NCBI GenBank assembly: GCA_000733355.1
Contig: JNVV01000007.1
Coordinates: 494,624-558,623 of the forward strand
Direction of reading: 5' to 3'
From: Falciphora oryzae
Taxonomy: Eukaryota; Ascomycota; Sordariomycetes; Magnaporthales; Magnaporthaceae
Length of the DNA: 64,000 nt
Below the pieces are notes generated by a model. That model was not told the origin of the DNA, made no database searches, and saw only the letters and a list, made by a program, of their open reading frames with translations. Shown here piece after piece: positions 46,429-56,186 of this stretch. How positions within the stretch are numbered: the first letter of the stretch is position 1; every line of letters starts with the position of its first letter. Both the position numbers and the translations under genes were made by a program.

Positions 46429-46644
46429 ATGCGCTATCATGAAGCACCACTACTTTCTTTTGTTCGTTTGGGTTTCCTGGTCATCTTTATCTCCAACTTG
46501 TTTTCATGGCGTTTTCCCCGGAAGAGGGATTTTGGCGTTTCGCGGTCATATTTTTTTTTTCTAGCCCAAGGAAGGGTTACTTCTACTTGGACATCCATTC
46601 TCGGTAGAAAGAGACATAATCGAAGTCAGTGGGCCGATTACTGA
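46429..46644 (+). CDS. Possible small ORF, 71 aa (doubtful)
   Basis: Begins in a good context (CACCATGCG) downstream of a TATA box and an A/C-rich leader. Its N-terminal third is hydrophobic (APLLSFVRLGFLVIFISNLF). An overlapping 41-aa frame (46439-46564) also starts with a signal-like segment (MKHHYFLLFVWVSW). No homology recognised. This may be a transcribed relic or a chance frame. Confidence 0.2.
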   Translation: MRYHEAPLLSFVRLGFLVIFISNLFSWRFPRKRDFGVSRSYFFFLAQGRVTSTWTSILGRKRHNRSQWADY

Positions 46645-46707
46645 GAGAGCGGCCGCGTTTGTATGCGAGCCTTTATGTTGGTTGGACATTTCTCGCCCTG
46701 GAATACA

Positions 46708-46717
46708 TACCTAGGTA
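46708..46717. promoter_or_regulatory. TACCTAGGTA palindrome
   Basis: Second perfect copy of the 10-bp palindrome, followed directly by another TACC. It lies in the interval downstream of both flanking genes or within an unrecognised transcript. Confidence 0.35.
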
Positions 46718-47192
46718 CCTACCTAAACAACCTCGTCACATCTTCATTTTCATATCTGTCTCTACTTGTATTATTGGACCCAAGACAAATTGATCGGCGA
46801 GTCGTCTCGTGTTCACTCCACGTGTGCTTTGGGCCCGGAAGTGTGTTTCGTTTGACATTATCTTTTCCCTCTCCATTGCTTCATTACGGTATTATAATAT
46901 ATATGAACAGTACTGGTTGCGAAAGACCAAAGGCCAAGTGCTCGCCAACTGTACCGTCCTCCCAAAAGCCCGTGATCCGGTCATATGTATATACAAAAAA
47001 ATACGCCACATATAAGTGTGTTCAATCCTGCCCTAGCGTGAAAATGAGCGTACTCGCGACCACTCGGGCCCGTCACTCTCTGCTCGGCTCTACTCTGTTT
47101 TGCAACAAAGGTGGTCGAGTTGGCGCAGGAAAACATCAGAGATTCACCAGACACCTTGAGCGCCCCCTACTTACTCCCTCGACTAGACCCGC

Positions 47193-48319
47193 TCACTGCG
47201 TCTTCTTGTCGGCGGGGTCGTAGGTGCGGTCGTCCTTGCCCTCGACGACCTTGACCATCCTCTCCATCTCGGCCTTCTGCTTCTCCCACTGGGCGTCCGA
47301 GGTCTTAGTGGCCTTGTCGAACAGCTCCGGGTCCGGGCGGCGGTAGCTGCCGCCGATGCGGTCCCAGAAGGTGGTGTACTGGCCGTAGTTGTAGTTGAAG
47401 GCGAAGTGGTGGACGGCGTGGCAGGCGGCGCCGTTGATGACGGCGTTGTCGGCGTAGTACTCGCCGTCGTGGATCAGGATGGTCCAGAAGTTGACAAAGA
47501 CGAAGAGCAGAACGTAGGCCACCTTCTGGAGCGGGAAGATGAAGGCGAAGAGGTGGTAGGGGAAGCCCTGGGCGTAGCCGTCGAGCGGGTGGAAGGCGTG
47601 CGAGGCGAAGGGGGTGGGCATGATCCACTTGTGGTGCGGCTTGTGCAGCCACTTGTAGACGTAGGGGTGGTGCAGGCCGCGGTGGATCCAGTAGATGCAG
47701 AAGTCGGTGAAGACGAGGAACAGCGGGACCTGGACGAAGTTGTACCAGTAGCCGGGCCCTTCCTCGGTCGTGTCGTAGAGCTTGCTGTAGCCGCGCACCT
47801 CGGCCAGCGCGAGCGGGACGGTGAGGATGGACATGACGGGGAAGGCCTGGTTCGCCTGCACCATCTCGAGCCAGATCTGGTTCTTGAGGAACTTGGGGTG
47901 CGACATGTTGGTCTTGTCGTAGACGATGAAGTAGGAGAGCGACGCGAAGACATAGTAGACGAGGAGACCAAAGAGCCTGTTGCCGTATAAACGTGATGCC
48001 GTCAGTAAACGCAGAGGTTGGATGCAGGGGAGCTTGCGGCGCAGGCGCCGTCGCAGCCGAGGGGAATGGGGACTGACCATATAATCAGGAACAGGGAAAA
48101 GCCCTGGCGGTAGAGGTTATCCCTGGGCAAGGAGCTCTGGTAGGCGGCCTGCGACGGTTGCAGGGAGAAGACGGAGGTCGAGGGCTTGTACTCCCAGCCA
48201 TTGCCAATGGCGGTGCCGTTGGACAGGCCGAGGCCGAGGGGAGCTTGACGCGCCGGGAAAGCCCAGGCATACATGTAGTCCCAAAGGAACGTGTCGGTAA
48301 CCTCCAGAATGATATCCAT
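47193..48319 (-). CDS. ERG3: Sterol C5(6)-desaturase Erg3
   Basis: Minus-strand exons 48078-48319 and 47193-47976 give 341 aa. The enzyme is an ER membrane di-iron desaturase that introduces the C5-C6 double bond in ergosterol synthesis. The histidine clusters of the fatty-acid-hydroxylase superfamily are present: HRGLHH, HKPHHK and HAVHH, with the conserved FASHAFHPLDGYAQ segment between the last two. About four hydrophobic segments are seen. Intron 1 (GTCAGT...ACAG, 47977-48077) rebuilds LIIWLFGLLVYYVF. The start MDIILEVTDTFLWDYMYAW matches the family N-terminus. Confidence 0.95.
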
Positions 48320-50640
48320 GTTGGGCGGTTTGGCGGCTCCCAGCAGCGGATGCAAAGGAAGAAAAGAAGAAACCCAAAATGATTGGAGAAAACGACAAGC
48401 TGGAAAGCTTCCCGGGAAGGACGAAACGGGACGATAAGTCGAGCAAAAAACAACAGCCGCCCTTTTAGGGGGTGGGATTTTCCCTTGTATTTTTTTTTCT
48501 TTCTTTTTTTAATCGGGTCGCCGCTGGACCCCGACTCCGTCTGCCCAGCAATTAAATTTCTCTCGCCCAATGGCAAAATTTCGGGAAGCTCTGGGCTGGC
48601 TGGCTGGGATTAAAATCTGATAAAAAAGAGCGGATTGGGCGGGGGCGACGACAGTGGTTGCAGATCGGTGACCCCTGGCAGGCGGCCTCGGCAGCGGCGC
48701 GCGCGAGAACGAAAACGCAGACGAAAGACTCACTTATAAATCAAGCAATCCGAGAAAGAAAGCTGTTGTCCATGACCTCGGACGGGACGGGACGAGAAGC
48801 AAAGAACGGGCGAGGGAGTTGATCTTTATAAACAAGGGCGGTGAAGCGCGCAAGCATCCAGGGCATTCCCGACAATTGATTATTGACAATCGATTCCTGC
48901 CAGATCCCGCCGTTTCCCGGCATCCCCCGCACTCGCACGTTCGAGGACGAGAAACAGCAAACAAACCGACTGCCAGGGCGCGAGAGTGCGAGAACGCAAT
49001 TTCTCCCAAGGCCATCATCGGCATCCGAAAAGGCCCCGATGGCATTGTTTCTCTGGATTGTCGTCCAACAGCAGCGGTGCGATATCCTGGGATTGCGCCA
49101 CTGAGGGGCGACGCGGTGCACGGTCGGCGCTCCCATTGGCCCGCCCGCCGTTGTTTCTCCTGGGCTAGCCGCAGTAGCTTCTCGGAAGCCGTCGAAGCGA
49201 GTGGTCTGCTTTTCCACCTTGCCATCCTGTTGGCTGGCCACCCAGTGCCAGATTGACAGTGACACCACGGCGCACCGACTGTGCTGTCACGGCGCGTCAT
49301 TGCCTCGCCTCGCCCAGACCCGTTCATTGGGCAATCCTCGACCTGTGGCCGAATGCCGGCCGGCTGGACCCTGGATCTGACCGTGGCTTTTGGCAGAGAG
49401 ATGCGGTGTGAGTGTCTGTGTTTCCGTCACGTGCGTGCAACAACCCCATCTTTTCTTCCGATGTTTCCTTGGCCGCCCTGTCTGCAGATGCCGAACAACT
49501 CTGATGCGAAAGTTGAGATTTGCGCTTGACATCGGCCCCCAGCTATCGTTCAATGTATATCAAGTTTTCTATGCGGGGCTATCCCCTCAAGTACCATTAG
49601 ACGGGGGTGTAGATCTTTCCTCCCAGCCAACCACGTATTCTTATCAAGGATAAATTCAGGGATTCTTTTGGGGGTAGACAACGTTCAAATATCACGATAC
49701 AAGCGACATCGCTCGGATATGCCAATAGCAAAACCCTTATTCGAATACCGCAGGAGGAAAGTCCATTTACTCCAGTGGTAATTGTTCATACTCAGTTGCT
49801 GTCCATACATGCCTCGGTGCCTTTGCCCCCCTATGACACACGAAAAATAGGACGCCAGTCGTGCGTGGCGGAAACTGAAACTCTTGGTTAGCCTTGGAAA
49901 GTTGAAAATCGTGATCTCGCTTTTATCTTTTATGCTTGCTCAAATGGAAGTAAGACGAGAGGAAAAAGAACAAGAAAAAGAACAAGAAAAAGAACAAGAA
50001 AAAGAACAAGAAAAAGAACAAGAAAAAGAACAAGAAAAAGAACAAGAAAAAGGCACTGATATCATAACAGCTAAATATTGATATTTGTGCTTCCTATTCT
50101 ATTTTGTTGTATCTTTGGTCCATCCGCAAGTCCTTCGAAATTACACAATAGCCCGAAAGCGCCCAGGCACGGTTACATGCGAGGTTGCGGTAGTTTCTCT
50201 TGGATGGCCTGCCACCTGCTGTGCTTACGCTTGTCGCCTGCAGATAACTGCGTGCCGGAGTCACGAAGACATAGCAGGGATAGTCGGTTCTTTTCCTTTG
50301 CGCGGTGCAGAGGACCGCAAGTGTTTGCTAGCAAGGACCAAGAGGGAGATCGCACCATGTTTTCGGGCCGTCCGAGGTCCAAGGCGTAGAGGAGGACAAA
50401 GATGCCGGGTATCGGCACGTCGGAATCTCCGAAGATAACCCGGTCGCTTCGAGTTGGGAAGCTAGTGCCAAACATCATAACCTCGCTTTCGTCGCCGGGT
50501 CTCAAGCGCTTCAGTCAACATTTGCACGGGCGGTGTAATCATGAACGAACAAAGGGATCAGTATCGGCACGAAGCCTGCCCGGAGCCGGGCCTGGTTTCC
50601 CGCTGCCCAAGGGTATCACATCTATATTCTATAGTTTTTC
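48320..50640. other. Intergenic, ERG3 promoter to UstYa-like 3' end
   Basis: 2.3 kb. It contains T-rich tracts near 48490-48510 and the 12-bp minisatellite at 49962-50052. Frames inside are short. No gene supported. Confidence 0.5.
49962..50052. repeat. 12-bp minisatellite (GAACAAGAAAAA)n
   Basis: About seven near-perfect copies of a purine-only 12-bp unit. One frame reads Glu-Lys-Glu-Gln repeatedly (within 49884-50081), but that ORF has no other support. Confidence 0.9.
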
Positions 50641-51757
50641 TTATGCGTTATGATCCCACGACACCGTGTTGTCCCTGCCCCACTTCCTGATGTCCTCAAA
50701 GTTCCTGCACGTGTGCTTGGTGCTGAAGTCGGGCCACCAGTCGTCGTCGGCGAGGCCGTACTCGGGAAACAGCCGGAACGTGAAGATGCCGATGTCACTC
50801 TGGCACATCAGGTTCAGGCGCAGCGCCTCGATGCAGTGGTCTACCGTGGTTACAATGTTCCCAAGATCAGCATACAGACAGACATCAAAGCAAGCAAAAC
50901 GATCGAAAAGGCAGGTGGTGCATGGAAACTCACCGAGGTGGCTGTGAAGTGCCTTTCCGGAAGCATCGCCAACGTCGCCGTGAAGATCCTTGTAGTACTC
51001 CTTATAGATACCCTGCCTCAGCAGGTTGAGGCAGTGGAGCTGGTGGAAGACCTCCATGCCGACCCTGTAGCCTTCCTTGCCCGTCTTGGGGTCCTTGACC
51101 TTGAGCGAGTTGAGCGGCGACCCCATGCGCAGGGCCTCCTCCTCTGAGATCATCTGGTCGCCCACTGTAAGATCCGAACAAGGCAAAACGTCAGTCAAAG
51201 CCGAGAATGAGGGAGGGATCTCGGGCCGGAGGGAGCAACGGCTCTTCTCACCATCGTTGGCAATGTAGTCCCATGCCTTGTCGACCTCCTCGCCGTAGCC
51301 TACATATGGGCTATCGACCACGGGCGTGAGGTTGAACTTGACCGTCTCGTACCTGACCGCGGGCGCGGCGGGTGCTGCAGGAGTGATTTCAGCAACACAT
51401 ACACACTCAAGACGACGAAACACACCACACAGCACACCGTCACTAGACAGAGGGCCAGGGGCGGAAGGTAAGGTCTCCTGCACACCTACACCAAGAAGAA
51501 TACTTCTTCGTAAACGTTAGGTCGTCGATCTTGGCGCCCCTCGAACACAGGGACAGCGTGAACATTGTCAGGGACGCCGAGAGCAGAACGGCATGGGCAA
51601 TCCAGGTCCAGTGTGTACGCCCGCGTTCTATCACGTCGGACAAAGTCCCCCGCACCCTCCTTGTTCTGACGCCCTCCTTCTCCCCGTTTAGGCTGCCTTC
51701 CTCGTCATGAGGGACTGAGTGGTAGAGGTTCGACATCTTGGGAGGATAGCTATGCAT
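50641..51757 (-). CDS. UstYa-family (DUF3328) oxidase-like membrane protein
   Basis: Minus-strand exons 51490-51757, 51252-51374, 50934-51164 and 50641-50840 give 273 aa. A cytosolic N-terminus is followed by one membrane helix (about 48-68, WIAHAVLLSASLTMFTLSL). The lumenal domain begins after the YSSWSPAAPAVRYE junction made by intron 1. The paired UstYa signatures are present: HQLHCLNLLRQ and, after intron 3, DHCIEALR. Members catalyse oxidative or cyclising steps in fungal ribosomal-peptide and other secondary-metabolite pathways. Many singletons have unknown substrates. The gene is divergent from the Kex2-repeat secreted protein at 55117. An alternative start lies at 51736. Confidence 0.9.
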
Positions 51758-52586
51758 TTTGGAAGAAAAGAAGGAGACGAAGGAGGGGGTATAGAATTAG
51801 TAGAATAGTAGTAGATGGCGCACCTGGCGCAGAAAAGAAGAAGGTAGCAAGAGTGTAGATGGCGGAGAGATGGCTTGGCAGGATGGGGGAGAACGAAAGG
51901 GAAGCCGAGTATCTGTTCCGTCAACCAAGGCGCAGCCTGAGAGAAGGGAGGACAACGGGAAGACAGAGGCTGAGGAACAACAAGAGAACGTCGATAAGAA
52001 GAACGAAGAGGGCCCGCCGGTCCGTGCAAGCGGGAAGAAGGATCGAGACCAGACAGTTCTCAAACGAAAGCAGTGGTTATTCTTGGGAAACGACGTCTCC
52101 GCCCTGCAATGCAACGGTTATTTAGTGAACCTAAGCGATATGACAAGACGGGATCAGCAAAGATGAGCGCGGGTCACCCGGAGGAGGAGGAGGAGCAGGT
52201 ATGAGGATGATCATGGGGTTGCGTAGCGACAGGCAAGGAAAAAAAAAAGGCGAGGCGAGGCCAACCAAGCAACCGGCATCCAGGGAAAGACGAGGCGGTG
52301 CCGAGAGATGCCCGAGCACACACAGACACGCACCTCGATACGCTTGCCCCGTCGACGTCCTCTCCGGCTCTTTTCGCCTTCGTTCTTTTGATCCTGAGAC
52401 TCTTGCAAGTGGGACAGACGGACATCGACATCCCCTTGAAAGGTGCCCCTGACCCTGTCCCTCAGAGGCGCTTTGCGGGGCGGCTGGTTGCATGTGGGTG
52501 GGTCCTCAAAGCGGGAACAAAATGCTTGGCATTTGCGATCGCTGATAAATCCGGAAACAAGAATCATTTGAATCTGGATGGAGGGT

Positions 52587-54014
52587 TCAAGGGGCCAGGG
52601 AACACTCGGCCGAACCAAAAGAATGGGAATTTTTTGCCGGGGGGCGAGGAGGGGGACCACTCGCATGCGACAGCCGCAAACAGCACGCAGCTCGCGCACG
52701 CACGCACACACCCACGCTGCCGCCTAACATCAAATGGAGTCTCGCGACTGCAAGGCCCAAGGGGTTTAGCGCAGGGGTGAGGGGAGGGGAGAGAATGGAC
52801 GGAGGGAGGCCACCCGGCTGGCTCGCTTGCTTGCGTGCCCGCTTGGGACCCGAGTGTCCATGGTTAGTTGCCTCGTCGTCGAACATCGGGTATTCGTACA
52901 TCTTTTTTTTCCCATCGTCCCCCCTGGCCGTCCTTTTTTTGCAAGCTGAGACAGGTCGGCGACTGGCCTTGAGACGGTGTGCCTGCCTTGTTTCGGTGTG
53001 CTTTCCGTTGGTTGTCGATGCTGCGGGTTGAGAAAAAAAGCCACAGCGGCCGTCGCACCTTGGCTGGCGGTTCGGCTGGCTAGTGGCTGTCGGGTGCCAG
53101 TTGCTATTGTTGGTCGGTCCGGGGTTACGGTATTTTCTAACTACCAGACGCAGGCGTGCAAACCAAACGACACCCAGCGATGTTTGGCTGGCATCTCCTG
53201 CCAAATGGTCCGCCGAGGGCTTGACGTGCGGGATTGGCGTTGACAGGCGGCCTGCCAATGTTGATCGGCGATCGCCAAGGCGTCCATCATTGTTGCTTCG
53301 CCCTCTCGACCACCCACCGCCACCACCACAGGCGGTGGGGAAAAAAAGAGAGTGGAAGGGAAGGACTTCCATGTTCGCGATCTGTCGCAGGGAACTTTTC
53401 TGTCCCGACAAAGAACGAGGGAACAACCCAGCCACGGATCTCTGCAGCTGCCTCCGCGCGGGCGGTCCTGACAGAGGTTTCAAGTCTTGGCACACGCGGG
53501 CTGCAGCCCCCACATAATCCAGGGCGGCCCACTCAGAGGCTCTGCTGCCCACTGGCGCCCTGAGTCGCATTAGTGCGGCGGGACCCGTAACAACGCTGGA
53601 GAGGCGCTGTTTCAGCCGCCCGAGACGACACAAAAAAGGCGCCAATGGGGGAGCCTCTTCGCTCTCGCCGCCACCCGCCCAACTCCGCCCTGCGTTTTTA
53701 TGCCTCTCTTTTCTCCCTTTCACGTCGTCCCCGGCGATCAACAGAGAGAGCTTACGCACGCCGTACGCATTTCTGTAGGTATAGCCGGGGAGGATCGAGA
53801 GGCCTGGACGCAGATCGGCACTGCAGGAGACGCAAAAAAGCAACCGCGACCAGGCGTCGATCCTCCTCAACACTCGTCCCAAGGGCGCGTCGCTATGCGA
53901 CATCCCAGGTTCGTAGCCACGTAATCCAGCAGGCACCGTAGTGCTGCTTGCTGGGCTCATCTCCCGAGCCACAGACCATTCCGTGCCGGATCTGCCGTCC
54001 TCCCATTGATCCAT
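52587..54014 (-). CDS. Doubtful orphan ORF, 475 codons from first ATG
   Basis: The minus frame is open for 557 codons (52587-54260) with the first ATG at 54014. The translation is rich in Arg, Ser, Gly and Ala, with no signal peptide, helix pattern or motif I recognise, and it has scattered Trp and Cys residues. Codon choice looks less biased than in the flanking genes. It may be a long 5' leader of the UstYa-like gene, an orphan gene or a compositional accident. Confidence 0.2.
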   Translation of the reverse strand: MDQWEDGRSGTEWSVAREMSPASSTTVPAGLRGYEPGMSHSDAPLGRVLRRIDAWSRLLFCVSCSADLRPGLSILPGYTYRNAYGVRKLSLLIAGDDVKGRKERHKNAGRSWAGGGESEEAPPLAPFLCRLGRLKQRLSSVVTGPAALMRLRAPVGSRASEWAALDYVGAAARVCQDLKPLSGPPARRQLQRSVAGLFPRSLSGQKSSLRQIANMEVLPFHSLFFPTACGGGGGWSRGRSNNDGRLGDRRSTLAGRLSTPIPHVKPSADHLAGDASQTSLGVVWFARLRLVVRKYRNPGPTNNSNWHPTATSQPNRQPRCDGRCGFFSQPAASTTNGKHTETRQAHRLKASRRPVSACKKRTARGDDGKKKMYEYPMFDDEATNHGHSGPKRARKQASQPGGLPPSILSPPLTPALNPLGLAVARLHLMLGGSVGVCVRARAACCLRLSHASGPPPRPPAKNSHSFGSAECSLAP

Positions 54015-54953
54015 TGGTGGCGGAGCTCCGTGGAGCACATCGCTCGGCCTTTGAGCCGCTTTTAGGGAAGCGTGGCTCTCTTTGTGGTTCTGGAGCCCAC
54101 CTGCATCGCACCCCTGAGGCTCTGGTCTTTGTGTGTGCGAGCTGGTTTTAAGCTTAGCCGAAAGGACGTCCAAATCGCTATCCGAAAAAGCCAATCTGCG
54201 TGGAAGCCCTCCCCACCCACCCCTGGCCGTCCTATCCGGCAGGCATCTTATTTTGGTCAAGCACCTGCGTAAGTCCGCCGCCTGCCGCCTGTCAACATCT
54301 CGATCAAGAGAACATGATTATGGGATCCCAGGCCACAACTCAAGGCCGAATGCGATGCTTTCTGTCAAGAATCAGATCTACTAGTAGAGTGCTGGCTAGC
54401 GAGCGCAGTTTCAGACGTCAGCATCCACACGTCATTTCTCTTGTTCGTCTTTTTTGGGACTACGCGAACGGGTCGCCGGATCCGGATAGTGGGCGGGAAG
54501 TCGTCGAGGCTGGGACCCTTGCCCTGAGACAGACGGCTGCGGGGCGCCCTTGTGACCAGTCGGCCGCCTTCAGCCGTCGCTGGCGCCTCGCTCTCGCGGA
54601 CATCCTTGCCAAGGATGGACCTCAGGGAGGCTCCAGCCGCGTCGACTTCCCTTGGGTGTGCCACCCCTGCCCACCAGCCTTCCCAGGTTTGGTTTAGGGC
54701 GGCCAGCAGGCACACACACCCGTCATGAGGATATGCGCCAGCTCTGCGTGCCGTACTCCCTTCGTTCCTTCTTCCCATGCCCGGCCGATGCAGGAACCTG
54801 ATGCAAACGGGCCCGTCTGGGGAGCCACACCAAAGATGAGACCGTTGTCCCAAGCGGGCCTTCCTCTTGCTGCACCCGCCTTGTATCCCCTTCGAACCTA
54901 GGGGGCCCCCCTGCTTACGTCTCCAGCCATCGGTCGAGGAAGGCCAAGACGAA

Positions 54954-54959
54954 TATAAA
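54954..54959 (+). promoter_or_regulatory. TATA box of Kex2-repeat gene
   Basis: TATAAA 158-163 nt before the ATG at 55117, followed by a CT-rich leader (about 55013-55032) and a T-run near 55064-55072. This is a typical layout for a strongly expressed secreted-protein gene. Confidence 0.55.
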
Positions 54960-55116
54960 GGGCGCGAACTTGCTCACCAAAGTCGGACCATAGTGGACTG
55001 ACCATCATCAGCCTCTCTCTCTTTATTCTTCCCTGGTGGTTTCATTTCTTCGCATTCCCTATTTTTTTTTTATTTTTAAGCTTATCAGCTAGCTGCCGGC
55101 CAGCCTTCCATTCAAA

Positions 55117-56186
55117 ATGCACACCCCTTCCTTTTTCAAGATTGTGGTCACTGGCCTGGTCGCCGCCTCGGCCGTTTCCGGCTTTGACCTTGGTGGTCCC
55201 TCTGGGCTTGCCCGCAGACATGTTGTACGTTCCATCACTGCACAAGTTGTGGACACCAAAGGGCCTTGGACTGACAAACTTCATCACACAGGGCGCCCTC
55301 GTGGCACTTGCCGCTCCGGCACTAGCCTTCCCTATTGTTGACACCAGTGCCGAGGTAAGCATCAACCAACCCCGGATTATATGATATTTGCCACAGCCAC
55401 TAACCAAAGGCTTTTCCACTGGCACAGCTGCTTGCCAGGGAACCTCACCACCAAGGCAAGCGCGCCAAGGGCAAGGGTGGCAAAGGCAAGGGTGGCAAGG
55501 GCAAGAAGGCCAAGCGTGACCTCGAGGCCGCCGACCACGATGCCGATGAGGAGGAGCACGACCTTGAGACCCGCGCTCCCCATCACCAGGGCAAGCGCAC
55601 CAAGGGCAAGGGCGGCAAGGGCAAGGGCGGCAAGGGCAAGAAGGCTAAGCGCGACCTGACCGACGAGGATCACGAGGAGGACGAGTCCGCTGAGCTTGAG
55701 ACCCGCGAGCCGCACCACCAAGGAAAGCGCACCAAGGGAAAGGGCGGCAAGGGCAAGGGTGGCAAGGGCAAGAAGGCCAAGCGCGACGTCACTGAGGAAG
55801 ACCACGAGGAGGACGAGGAGGCTTCCGAGCTCGAGGCTCGCGCTCCCCACCATCAGGGAAAGCGTACCAAGGGCAAGGGCGGTAAGGGTAAAGGCAAGGG
55901 CAAGAAGGCCAAGCGTGACCTGACCGAGGAGGACGACCACGAGGAGGACGAGGCTGCCGAGCTCGAGACCCGAGCACCTCACCACCAGGGGAAGCGTACC
56001 AAGGGCAAGGGTGGCAAAGGCAAGGGCGGCAAGGGCAAGGGCAAGAAGGCCAAGCGCGACCTTGAGGCCGCCGACCACGATGCCGATGAGGAGGAGCATG
56101 ACCTTGAGACCCGCGAGCCTCACCACCAGGGAAAGCGGACTAAGGGCAAGGGTGGCAAGGGCAAGGGCAAGGGAAAGAGGAACTAG
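55117..56186 (+). CDS. Secreted Kex2-processed repeat protein (KEP-type)
   Basis: Exons 55117-55224, 55292-55354 and 55428-56186 give 309 aa. The N-terminus MHTPSFFKIVVTGLVAASAV is a signal peptide. A second hydrophobic stretch (GALVALAAPALAFPIV) follows intron 1. Exon 3 is five tandem units of about 47-50 residues plus a partial sixth. Each unit has an [E/A]PHHQGKR segment, then a Gly/Lys block of the form TKGKGGKGKGGKGKKAKR, then an acidic block rich in Asp/Glu ending in ETR. The Lys-Arg pairs after HHQG and KKA are Kex2 sites, so Golgi processing would release alternating cationic (about 18 aa) and anionic (about 27 aa) peptides. The repeats contain no Cys, Tyr or Trp. Fungal relatives of this architecture include secreted repeat proteins and RiPP precursors. 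No product is known here. Confidence 0.8.
55428..56186 (+). repeat. ~145-bp tandem coding repeat
   Basis: Six PHHQGKR starts, five complete units of about 141-150 bp. The acidic segments of units 1 and 5 (from about 55519 and 56059) differ at only two synonymous positions over more than 50 bp, while the middle units are more diverged. Confidence 0.9.

Larger units (their letters stand above)
46225..47192. other. Intergenic, small membrane gene to ERG3 3' end
   Basis: 968 nt. It includes a TATATAAG box at about 46313 followed by two overlapping short frames, and a TACCTAGGTA palindrome at 46708-46717. Confidence 0.5.
51758..55116. other. Divergent interval between UstYa-like and repeat-protein genes
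   Basis: 3.4 kb shared upstream region. It holds a very long stop-free minus frame (52587-54260), C/A-rich tracts, and a TATA box close to the repeat-protein start. Confidence 0.6.

Noticed and set aside
46688..46735. Possible transposon end (palindromic TACCTAGGTA)
   Set aside because: No matching inverted partner, target-site duplication or transposase frame nearby.
49884..50081. 65-aa frame with (Glu-Lys-Glu-Gln)n
   Set aside because: Coding appearance comes only from the 12-bp minisatellite. No promoter or conserved ends.
55377..56126. 249-codon hydrophobic minus-strand frame resembling a membrane protein
   Set aside because: Antisense of the Gly/Lys repeat. Leu/Ala/Val richness is the reverse complement of AAG/GGC codons.
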